Of a stretch of DNA of 64,000 nucleotides, positions 47,201 to 59,600 are shown piece after piece. Every line of letters begins with the position of its first letter. The stretch's first letter is position 1. The stretch is from Dipylidium caninum (Eukaryota; Platyhelminthes; Cestoda; Cyclophyllidea; Dipylidiidae). The stretch spans positions 62,001-126,000 of the forward strand of contig QEYB01000739.1 of assembly GCA_017562135.1 (NCBI GenBank). The letters run 5' to 3'. The position numbers and the translations under genes were made by a program. The notes under the pieces were generated by a model. That model was not told the origin of the DNA. It ran no database searches and saw only the letters and a list, made by a program, of their open reading frames with translations.

Positions 47201-50200
47201 TCTCTCCCTCGTGTGAATGAAAAGCATAACGTATTGTTGTATCCGTTCGGTAGATCCTCCTCCAACACTCAACACCGGATGACGCGGTGGAGGAGACAAC
47301 TGTCGACTACTCTGGCAAATAGGTAAGATTAAAATCATGTAGATGCAACCTTAGTGCTGAACGAGAGGTCATCGAGAAGGAGGCAACGCACAACTGCATG
47401 AATGAGTGGCAGAATGATGTCAGAAGTGCGTAGCCTAAGTGCATTTCACTGTGGATTGGATTCGTGTATGGCGTGATGTAAAGCATGTTAGCGTGCTAAC
47501 CCAAACACGCAGCCTACAACTTGTGCGCTCTTCTAGGCAATCACAAACAACCGGTTTGTATATCAGTTCCGAGCATGTGCAAGAGCCGGGCTTTTGATCT
47601 CGTGCGGTGCCTGTATATTCACCCGGCTTGAATAAGGCGATTGAGATAAAGAGTTCATTTTTAAAATTCCACTCACCAATCAGTGGAATTTCTGCTTTTT
47701 CAGGTAGTTGGATGAAGGAGGTAAGAGTATCCTCCTCGCCCGGTCCTTTGCTGTGACAGAGACTGCTAATGACCCGTCGAGTCCAACTTCCGTCAGGAGG
47801 CTGTCAAAAAATCCCACTCCGACTCCCCTGTTTTTACATCATTCCTGCGTCCTTGGGAGTAGAATTCCGCCCTATATCATGCAAGGCGTCCGGTCTGTCG
47901 GCGACACCGCCGCATTTCACCAACTACCAACTCACACGCTTGCCTACTTTATGACCTCCTACCGCCGTCTAACCGTTCTTTTTTTAATAGTCATCTCGGT
48001 GCTTGTCCTCGTAGTCTTTTGACCTCACACTTCTTTCTCCCCTTGCCTTCGGGACCCTCACTTTCACCTCGCCAAATATTTCGCCTAAATAAGGTACAGA
48101 GTGAAGGCGACCTACGCCTGGCGAGTCTCGACTGCCTCAATGTGGAAAAATTAAGCCAAAAAAAGCAGGGTAAAAGTTGGAGTCTTTTTGGGGCGAACGC
48201 TAAACCGAGCCAAGTGTTATTGCCAACATTGAACGGTGGAAATTTACTCACACAAATTTCTTTTTAGTACCTCCCTCACCCTTACACTTTCTTTAATTTA
48301 ACTGATTATTTTTATAAAGTTGAGCAATCATATGTGCTTGTTTGCTTGCAAAGAAGACGATTTTTAAATCACAAATCATCCGACAATTTGTTTCACAACC
48401 ACGCCGACTGGCTTCTCAACCGGCCGTGGTTGACAGGAGGCGAGGATGAGTGTCAAAGAGTTGGCGTTTTTATCTTCTTCTGACTGATCAAGCACAATGG
48501 CATAATGTGATGCTTGGCGGAGATGATTCTCTTGCAAGGAGGTCTGAGACGGCAATGCCCTAACAACATAGAAACTGCGTCGATTGCGTGCCCGGGGGAG
48601 GGGGGCGGTGGTGCTGTCAAACTCGTCAGGAGTTCGGGAAGATTCATTTTAATTGGCACAAGTCCACCTTCACGGGAAGACACATTCCCGCGCTCTGCCT
48701 CCGTGCGCAACTTTCAGCAAAATTTGATTATTTTTTATACATACTGACACGAGGGATTTTGTTAGGCATGGTGCTTACAATACTTCAACTCGTGTCAATT
48801 TGATTCGTTTTTCCTAGCTCCACCAGGCAAAAAGATTTGGAAGAGGCGGTTTTCAGAAGAAGTCATGACGGCCGGGAAACCACTCACAAATTGCTAGTCT
48901 ACGAGCAGTTTTTTATGGACGTTGAAAACCAACCCTACGTTGACTAGACGGTGGGGATGAGTTCCGTTGGACACGAAATCCGCCCGGTTTAAGCACCACT
49001 CAGTCGATTTCAACTTCCGAATAGTGAAGGTCCGAATTTATAATTTTAATCAAATCTCAAAAATGGACAGTCTTCGGGACGTAGTACTTTCAAGTGAACA
49101 TCCAGAGCCGCCAAACGATTCCCTTGACTGCCCTCTAAACTGAACCAGACACAGGGCAGGGTATTAGCAAACTCCCAAAATAAATGTCATTTAGACTAAT
49201 TTCTACAAACAAGCTCTCGCAAACTTGTTAATGCTAATTACACAATTTTGTCCACCTCGGATGTTGGCATCTAATTCGGAAACGTTTATTGAGAGAAGAT
49301 CATTCGACTAAGACGCTATTCCAGCATGTCTTACACTCGTATTGCATTAACGAGGGAATGGCTCGCAGGGGACTCGTCTTCCGAGTCTAACACCGGCGGA
49401 GAAGGCTCCAATTCCCCCACCCCCAACTACTCCTCATTCCATAGGGCTGGAACACCGTGGATGACGGAGGTTGCCAGTTGCACTGTTTTTCATTTCGACA
49501 GGGTAATCATGTACATGTACCATATCAAGGGAGAAAATGCCCCTTAGTGGGGGGTTTACACACAAGTGAGTACTTGCCCCAGGGCCGAGTGGCTTCACGT
49601 CACGTGGCCTAACCAAACCTGATTGCGGCCTTGCATTACGCGAGGAACTACATCCTGGTTGAGCCTGTTAACGATAACTTGGTGCTTCCTGTGTGCACGA
49701 TGTTGGCAAGGGGCTGGCAGCATTGACAGGTCACAGTAAACAAAGCCGACTGTAGGTGTACGTTGTGATGCGAGTATTTGCTTTTCAACAAACCGACAGT
49801 TCATCGCCTTGTATGCACGTCTGGAAGGGAACCCGGCGCAAATAAATACATTAGCTTGTCATGACAGTCACTGATATATTTGTTAAGCTGTCGAAACCTC
49901 CCTGACGTGTGTAGGCGAAAGATTGTGTGTGTGTGAATACCTCCGCGACTGTGGAAATAGCAGTCGGACGAGCCGGTCAGGATGGATCGTTGGCCTACCA
50001 ACTAAAAGTTGTGAAAATTAACGAGATGCTGATGTTAAGACCTGAGACCAAAGCTCTCATGGGATCATCTTAGTGAGGTGGGCAAACGTCAAGGGTGAGA
50101 GCTTTAGTGTATCCTCAGTTCAACACATGTAGTAATTGACGTGCCTTATTTATCGTATCACCGCAGCACAGGTGACAGGACTTACACGAAGAAAGTAGGG

Positions 50201-53200
50201 GGATTGAGAAACCAGGTTTTTTCGTTCAAGCCTATGATGGAAACACAAGCGTATTCACGGGAAAAGAGCTCAAAATACGGGGTCTGCACACATATAGAGA
50301 GTATAAGTATTCTCCTAAGCACAATCGTAGAGTTTTGTGCGAGAATAATCGAAAGAGTAAACTTGCGAGTCACATTTTATGGCCTCATTCACTATGTCAA
50401 GTCACAGGATAAAACAAGTCAGCACGAGAAAGGCCTAACAAGGCCTAACAGGGAAGTGGGGAAGTCAGGCAATGCAAAATAAGGACTACGAAAAATACCA
50501 CATCGGCTGTTCATGCTCAAATATTTGAAGCATTGAGGGGAGGGGGAGGGGGGTGGTAGCAATGAGGAGCACCACGTCACCATGACTCGTCCATCGAAGC
50601 ACCATTGGTCACGTGATCAAGGTGACGTGACTGGCAAGGTCGCAGCGTGCGAAATAGATTTTGGACATAAAGTAGAACATTTGAAGGCGGATATCATAAC
50701 CTCGATGGAAGTTAGATCGTCTTGGCAACCAAACTGTACCCCTATCACCGAAATACGACTAATATTTCTGTGGACCTCGTACGTTTGGGCATCATTTGAT
50801 CACTCCCCAATTTTAATGCGACTGATTATACAGGTCTTATTCCGTAACTCTCTAAAGTGAGTTACCTGTCTGAGTAGGCGCCCGCCGAGAGAGCATTTGG
50901 GTCCGTAAAAGCAGAAAATCCAATTTTGAAGGTTAGAAGTGATGCATTCTTAGAGGAAAGAATCCCTCATGTTATATTTGAAATTGCTTATATAAACTAA
51001 GCCTTTGTCTAGAAACATAATCCACTCGCAATAACGTGTATGGTCGGAAACTTGTCCAATCAAATTCTTTGACACTTGACTTAACAAGCAACTTTAATCC
51101 TACTTTTCGTTTATAAGATTTTAGAGTCCATACAATTACAACTCCGACGTATGGCGCCTCGTTACCCATTTACTGCTTTGACAGGTTAATAAACGAGTAA
51201 CTCCCACGTTTATAATCAGCTCTCGCCTCTGTCGATTTCTAAAGTGGATTTTGTGTGGGCACTTTGTTCAGATTGTTCCCACAAAGGAGGCATCAGGCGC
51301 ATAAAAACACTCCAATTGTGTCGTCTTGTTGGCTTATTTTGGATTAAGCAAATACTCTCTGCCCGAGGCCTACTTATGCGAGTGTCTAATGCTTGGTACG
51401 TAAATTATAGTATCATTCTCTGTGGAGTCCTAAGAAAATGAGACTGCACCGCTTACCGAGTTGTAAAATCATGGGTTAGTAGCACTTTATCTACTCAACA
51501 CCGGGATGAATAGCAGACTGCGTTTCAACAATTTTGCTAATGTTAGGCTTCACATGTACAAATTTACATGTATGCACAGAAATGAGACAGACGTAAGACG
51601 ATATTTGCAAAAAATAGTGATTAATGTGTCTCGAGAACTAGGGTCTACGACTGGTAAATCGTAAGACTGATGTTGCATCTTCACTCGGACACCTTTTCAT
51701 CAGGATAGGCATGTAGCTTACCGTGATTTCCTTATTCGTCTGGTATATTATCATTATTTAAAAATCATTATAGAGTACTTTATGTAAGAAATTTATGCTT
51801 TAAATAGAAGAACCGGCGAATATGCTGGTGATGCTTGAATTTACAAAAGCTCTTTGGCAAATTGATCATTTACGAGAAACATACAGGCTCTTACTCAATT
51901 TATTCACCTCCGGGATTAACTCAATTTTCTGCGTTTAACGCGCGTAAAAGCAGTTAATAATTAACATAAGCAGGTGTTGAGGGCTGAGGATGACGTCATT
52001 CAAATATGATGTTAAATTCATCACTAGCGGTCGATCGATGAGAACTGCGAAAAAATCGATTCACTCTCATTTGTCGTGTGATGAGAAAATCCTACTAACC
52101 AACAACCTTTTAATTTATTTATGGCGGTTTCAATTATAGCCATCCGAATGCAAGCAATCAAGTGATGTCGGAAGGGGTACGGAGTCGCTACGATGTGGAC
52201 AGAGCCAAGCAGGCATTTGCGCGCAGACATCCTGTCATACACCGGGCCAGTGTTACTAATCCAGACCAGAGGGAATGAGTCATCTTCCAATCGCGCTTTC
52301 TTGGCGGGCGAGTAGATGGACATTCGCGTGGGCCAAATTAGTAAGGTACAGAAAGTAATATCGACGAATCTTGGTACCAGCTATCAAACCCACAAACAAA
52401 AACAAGGAGCCAGCGAGAAATATAAGGGTTGCCAGTCTGTGACCGCAAATGGTTGTGATATCATGACTACAAATCATGTGCCAAAATCCTTCCTAGTTCC
52501 AAATAACACCGAGAGTAAACTGCATTACACGACGACCTTATAGGATTTTGCTTATTAAGAACGCGAAGGAAACAGGATACGTTAAAGTTAAGGACGACCT
52601 TCACTTAGGTCCACTTTATTCTTGAAGTCCAACAAGCAGTATAAAACCGGTCATAAGAAATGTAAGGAACGAAAATATTACGATGGACAAAGGGCACTAA
52701 TGAAAACCGGCTTGACCGGGAGAATAATCAAGGGTTGGGAAGGGGTAACCTCCAAACTCGCACAGGCTTAGCATAAGACACCATATGTTGAAGCAATTAC
52801 CGCACAATTCGCGCAGAATCGAATGTTTGGTATTTTGTCGAGCCTCAATCTAGACGTCTGACACTATAAATCCATTTGAGGCAAATCGCGAGTCTATAGA
52901 TCAGGAACGTCATAGCAACCGTCGTTTGAAAGCCCTACACCCAAGTGTTGTAATTTCAACTGACAAAGAAAACCTCGCTTCTTGTTCCTAAAATGCGTAA
53001 CGAAGTTACTTTAGACGCATTGGAGGAAAAAATTTATCACGACTTTCAACAGTTTAACAGGTGCGTGGTAAGTGTTCATCACGACGTACGTTGAAGATGT
53101 CACAAGTGTAATTCCGGAAAGGTAGATAAGATTCCACGGTTGCGTGAAGCGTGGCATAAGTGTAGGACAAAGGTCTCCGAAATTAAAAATTCATATATCC

Positions 53201-53679
53201 AAAAACAAAATTTTGGTAATATCCACAATGTATCCACGGAGGAACTCATAATCCGTAATGAAATTATCTCCACTAGCGATGAAGCTTAAGTGACGCTACA
53301 CGCACGCTGGAAATCTTCCTTGGTGTAAAATCTCGATATCGTCAGACCTACCAAATGTCGCGAGGCCGTAAGCATAGGGGAAATTCAGAGAACCAAGCAC
53401 GCTCATGCAAAGGCATGATCAATGCGCTTGTAGCCTTCCAGTGCGCTCTTTAAGCGCGCAACTGCATTGACATCCTATTGGCTTATCACGGGGTGCAACC
53501 TAGGCGCTGCTATCGATTAGTTTAGTTCGACCAATCGGCGGGCGAGAATCCCTTGACAGACGTTGGCTGGCTACGGGATGGTAAGACGCGCTTCGTTTGG
53601 TCATTCCAAAATTTGTCTTGCTCTGCTCAGCTTGCGGCGTGAGTGCTAGAATGTTAAGAGGGGTTATTATCAAAGAGGA
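44230..53679. other. Long intergenic region, no reliable gene
   Basis: Many short frames on both strands but no domain I can identify. Three spots look more coding-like than the rest and are listed as findings: 47.1-48.3 kb on the plus strand, the frame starting at 49326 on the plus strand, and the frame starting at 52323 on the minus strand. The last part, with a CCAAT element on the plus strand near 53531, is probably the promoter region of the SPEN gene. Confidence 0.35.
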
Positions 53680-56600
53680 ATGAGAGCAACTCGATACATT
53701 TGGATCACTAATTTACCATCATCATTTACGGAGGACGAATTACGTGGAGTTTTTAACAGGTGAGGTGTGCTGGGCTTACAGCCATCTTTAATGCTCCACA
53801 TGTTAATTTGGTACACTTTGTTTAGCTACGGAAAAATTCAAAGTGTAAAGCTTCTTGATGAGGGAGCTGTTGTTGCTTTTACCGAAACCAGATCCGCCAC
53901 AAAGGCTGTTGAGAGCTCCATAAAACTCCGTAAAAACAGTCTAAAAATGCAATATTGTGAATCGCCTGAAGCACTCTGTGTCGAATCTTCTCAGCTACGA
54001 TCTGACCAACGGTAAGGATGTTATTTGTCATCAACTAAATACTAGGTCGGACTCGCTATCGGATTCCAAGAGCATAGCTGGTGAAATTGACACCGATAGT
54101 ACCTCATCGTCACCGTATAGTTCTCACAGCTCTTCTCCTCGTGCTACTTACCTAAAGAAAGGGTAGGTGTGTTTGTTGGTTCGCTCTTACGTGTGCTAGT
54201 TATTCCCCTTCTAGACGTGATCACCGGAAAAGTCACGGCGGATCCCAAGACCGGCCCCCCAAGTGCGATTCTCGTGGTAGCCGACGTCAGGATGGCCTTC
54301 GGGGACTGAAGATTACTCAATTGCCTCTGAGGTCGTCTGATACTAATTTACGCGAAGGTTTATTTCATGAGTACAAGAAACATGGAAAAATTACCTCATT
54401 GGCAATAAAAGGCACGGGATCTAGTCGTTTCGCACATATCACATTCAAACTCAGTGAAGATGCAGAAAAGGCATTTGAACATTCCAAGGGCAAGGTGTTT
54501 TTCGGCGTTTCAGTCCGTGCAGAGCTTGTTGATGGCCTTGATATTGAGGATCCGGATTTATGTCCGCCTGAACATGCTATGGATGAATATCATCCAAAGG
54601 CAACGAAAACCCTTTTTGTCGGGAATTTATGCTCTGCAACCGTCACTCAGGTTGAGCTGCAGCGTGTTTTTCAGACCTACGGGGATATAATCGAAATTGA
54701 TATAAAGACTCAGACTAACCAACCCGGAACATCATATGCCTTCGTCCAGTACACGGACATCAAGAGCGTCGTAAGAGCGTTAAGCGATCAGGAAAGTATA
54801 ACGATCTCTGGAAAATCGGTAAAATTGGGTTTTGGCAAGAGTCAGCCCTCCAATGTTGTATGGCTCGATAATCTCTCCCCCAGTGTTACTGAAACGTTTC
54901 TTATGCGGCAATTTGGTCGATATGGACGCTTGAAGGATATCGTGGTGGATTCTAAACTCAACCGCGCCCTTCTGTACTTTGATACCGTTGAAGCTGCACA
55001 ACGTGCTCTCAACGAAACGCGGAACCGGTCTCTACTAGGAAGAAAGGTCCAGATTGATTACGCTACCCTCGAGTGCCAAGTCGCGTTCATGGAAAAATTC
55101 GGAACAATTAATAATTTCTACGGGAAATACAGGTATTGTGCGGTTTTTATCTAATCTGGGTGTGCCCCACATAGGGATAAGCTTCGCGAAATAGTCGAGG
55201 CTTATATGCCCTGCGGAGGTCTTATGTCTTATCTGGAAGAAAACAGAGGGTATGTTGGTCATTCTTGGTCTGATCGACATTTCTCTATACTAGACCGCTA
55301 GATGTATTACTTCATTATAGATCCCAGGGCGGATTTAACAGAAGGACAAAGGATTTAGGTGCACTAATTGGATTATCTGATGCATCAAGGTCTAGCAAGT
55401 ATGGATATAACCGATCATCGCATCACTCCAGTTCAAGAAATGGATCACCAGTACGAGGATCTATTTACTCCAGGAGTTCGCCCCAAAGGGATTATAACGG
55501 TCTATCTGGATCTAGTTTTCGTGGTAGTGGTGGTTTACTCTCGAGTCTCGGATTATCTAATTATAAACATCATTCATCCGCGGGTGACTCCCCGAGGGCC
55601 TCTTCAAATCGCGACCGCGCGAGGTATTCCCGGTGTCGTAAGTCAGTAGCTCCTGCTTCTCTCGACTGTTCGCGGATGTCAAATGGCGGAACATCCTACC
55701 AGCATTCCATGGGATATAGTAATGGTGACATCAGTCCTCAGAGACAACAGTCATGGTCTAACAATAAGAAATCCCATTATGCTGCGTCAACTTGCAGCGA
55801 CTCGTCTGTGGAACGTAAACAGGATAAAAGAGAGCCTAAACAATACAAGCAGGGTTTAGAGCATCAGCGGAGCTCGAGCAAGCACAAGTCTTCCCATCGA
55901 ACCAGTCTTGAACGTCATCGGCATAAAGATGATCCTTCGCCTATCCAAGGGGGCTCAGGTCGCCGGCATTTGCGGGATTCTGCGGTTTCCACACCTGACC
56001 TAGCTCAAGTATCGAAATCTAGTGAAGGTACCTCCGGGGGGTCACAATGTTACAAAACATACAGGTAAAGGAAAGGCGGTAGACGTCTCGCGTTCACTTG
56101 GTCAGCAGCACAAAACTTCTGTCATTTCCAATTGCTCCTCCAACGGTGAGGCGCTCACGAAGCTGCAGCGGGAAAGAATGGAATTATTAATGAAATTGAC
56201 AATGTTGCAGACGAAGTACAAAGCGGAAACTATAGCTCCTTCATCTTCAAATCAACCAAAGCAAAATGGGTAGGTTCCCTAGCATTAGTCCCAAAGCTCT
56301 GTCTGTTTGTAGGTTTTCTAATGCCTTGACTAAGATCCTCGACCCTTTTCTAGTCATTTAACTTTTTTGTGTTGAAATTATTTTGCTATTACATGATGAT
56401 AGTTTTGGCTGTCGCAAATGTATTTGAACTTGAATCTTAAACGTTGTAGTTGGATAGGATGGCAAAAACCACTACTGCTCATCCGCTTGTCGTTTTTTGC
56501 ATCTAGTGTGGATATAAATCTGAACGGCTCTGTATCAGTACCGGATTCGCAGCCCAATCGAATAACCTCCACAGTAGGTTGTGACTTCGTTGCTTCTGGA

Positions 56601-59600
56601 AGTTCGGGTAGTGCAGGCCGAAGTAGTAGTAGCGATCCTGGTGACGTATTGTTTTCCCCTAATATTATTCCTCGACCGTCATTGGATCGCTTGTCGTCTT
56701 CTCAAGTGCCACCACCGCCTCCTCCTCCGCCTCTGCCTCCACCACCGCCCCCACCACCACCGCTACCCCTTCGGCTCTCCTCTTCAACCGTCGTTCCTTC
56801 ACCAGCTCTACCCATTTCGTCCCCTAGGCCCTCTTCTTTCGAATCAATTGCCTCTCCTCCCCCCTGGGATACACAGTCAACAACAATAGAATCTGACTTG
56901 CCTCTACTGGCTACTCGAATTCATTCACCCTCGTCCTGTTCTAACCAACGATTTGTGCCCAATTCTGCTCTAACTTTTACTTCTAAAGCGGAGGAAAGTC
57001 GTCTCCCTTCCTCGCCGAAAATTGCAACTGCCACCTCTCAAAAACTCTCCCTCGACTCAGATTCAGAACAGGCTGTTGACGCGTTGGACTCATCTCTCGA
57101 CGAACGCATTAGGCGGTTAGATGCGAAAATACAACATTCTGCAAAAATCCGACTCACTGTGGGTTACAGCAAGTTCCGCATACGTCGGAAAAGTGATCTC
57201 ATCACTTCAACAACCACTGGTGCTTCGTCATCTTTGCAGGCTTCGATGCCACTTTCTACCTCTGTCGTATCAACCGACATCACAGTGTCTCCTTTACGAT
57301 TATTCGCTAGTCCAACATCTCCTGATGTCGTTAGTTCGACAACATCCCCAGGTGTACGACCAACTGACATTTCGGAGTTTGTTAAGAGCATGCTTTCTTC
57401 AAACAGGCCTTCCTCATCGAAGATCACTGCTGTAGATTCCATCGTTCCCCCCGCTTCCAATTCCACAACTTCTCGTCTCTCTCACCCCCACCCACCACCA
57501 CTATCTCCACTCACAGCTCTTTCCAATCGCCTTCCGCTCCTTGATAGACCTGCTCTTTTGAGTCCAATCACCCGATCCCCAATCCACACACCATCGCCTA
57601 CATGTGGTGGGGGAGGTAACAGGAGACCTGATCATCTTTCTGACTTGAAGCAGCAACAACCATCGACAAACACAAACTCGCGGTCTTCAACAGCTCTACA
57701 CAACACTCCAGAAGTCACTTCGACTCTTTCACCCTCGACTACAACAACAGGTAGCTGCTTGGTCCGGTCACCAGGCAAAGGTACTGCTAAGGCTCTCTTA
57801 AGTCCAGGAATCAAGCCTATTTTAAAAAAGGAGAGTTTGGTTACTTCGACTGTTTCCTCAACCCCCAAAATGGCGCCACGGCCAAGGGAAGGCCAAAACG
57901 ATATCCATATGAAAGAGCTTTTCCCACCACAACCGGCACAGACGATGCAAATCATGAAAAGAAAATCTCAGCAGCCGGTATCGCCTGCAGTACTAGAGAA
58001 AGATCCAGGTTTTCCTTCGCTCTCACCTTCCTTATCTAAGCCTCTTCAGAATGGGCCTACTGGACGTAAGAGGAGATCATCCACATCTTCAGTAACACAT
58101 ACTTCGCCAAAGTCGCCAAAAACTACGACACCTTTAAAAGCAAAATCACTTGAGGACGAGAAATCGGCGGATCCTTTGCCAAGACCGGGACCCGAAAAAA
58201 AGCAAGTTGAGGCAATTACCTCTCCGAAAACCAAGAAAGCCCATGGGTTTACGACGCCTCCTATGAAATTATCCAGAAGACCGTTAGCTTCTCCATCAAC
58301 CACACCGTTTGAGCGCAATAAACTTCATTTTAAAAAACTGCCAAAAATTAAAAGATGCGCCTCATAGAAACAAGTCTCCCCTTTCTGCCCTGACTTCCAA
58401 CACTCTGCCGAAATGCACAAAATCATCGAACGGGCCGGAGTCTCGAGGAGTCACTTCGAAGAGTGATCCCGGCACTAGAAAAAAGCGGCTAAAGAGGAAG
58501 AGGCAGGAAAGCGATGAAGAAGATTGGAAGCCACAGGGTGCTATAGATTCTATGAAGGTCGAAGATATTGTTACCGAAGGGGTCCTTTACGAAACAATGT
58601 ATGATAAAATCAAGCGTAGGGGAAACAAAGACACTTTAAATGAGCGCCCTGAAGCCAAGCCTGAAGCCCTCAAATCGTTACTCAAATCTCGAAAACATAA
58701 GATTAATGTAGGTATCAAGAGCATTGACCCAACGCCTTATGACTCGGATAAAAATTCGGACGTAAATGAGACGCAAAGTGAACATATTTCGAAGCGCGCA
58801 ACCAAGAAACCACCCCATTTGACACCCCAATCAGCGGAACCTCTTCACACTCCTAAGTCACACAAAAAGTCTCGATTAAAGCGACCTGAAAGTGAAGGTG
58901 GCTCGAGTTCTGAGTCTGATAATCGCTTGTCAGCTCAGGTTTCGACAAATAGACGGAGGAAGGTCTTGTCAGTTTCACGCAAGCGTAGAATAAGTGGGGA
59001 TACCAGGCCTAAAGCTTTGCCGGGCAAACCCAAAAAGGCTGCTGCAAAACGGCGCGTGGCCCGCAAATTAGTTACACTTTTCTCTTCCAATTCGAGTGAG
59101 AGTGATTCCGACTCTTTTCACTCGGCTAGAGGTCTCCCGAGAGCTTTCTTTCCGGAGCGTGGTCCACGACGCCCAGCCTCGTCAAGATCCTCGTCAACTT
59201 CGTCGACTCCTCAAATCAGCCGTTCCTGTAGTCCTGCAGCTGCACATGGAACCAATCTTACCAATTTCAATAACAGCAATGGGGATGAGAATGGAGATCA
59301 TGAAGAGGCCACCGCTGATGCGCTACCTCTGCTTGAAAAACAAATAAGCAGTGATGTTGAAAACGAAGAAGGAGATGTAGCGCTTGATATGGAAGCGTTT
59401 CTATCACCACCTCCAGCGCTGCCTGTGACCGCGGAATTGAGACCGCAAAGCGAAGCCTTGGTGAAGAGAGAGGAAGGAGTAGGCATAAAAGAAGAAGAGT
59501 TGGCTAGTCCTGGAGAATACATCGTCCTTAAACCACCTAGGTCATCCGCTGGTGGCCTCATTCTTACCTCTCCTTTGGTAAAACAGGTTACCGCCACGAA

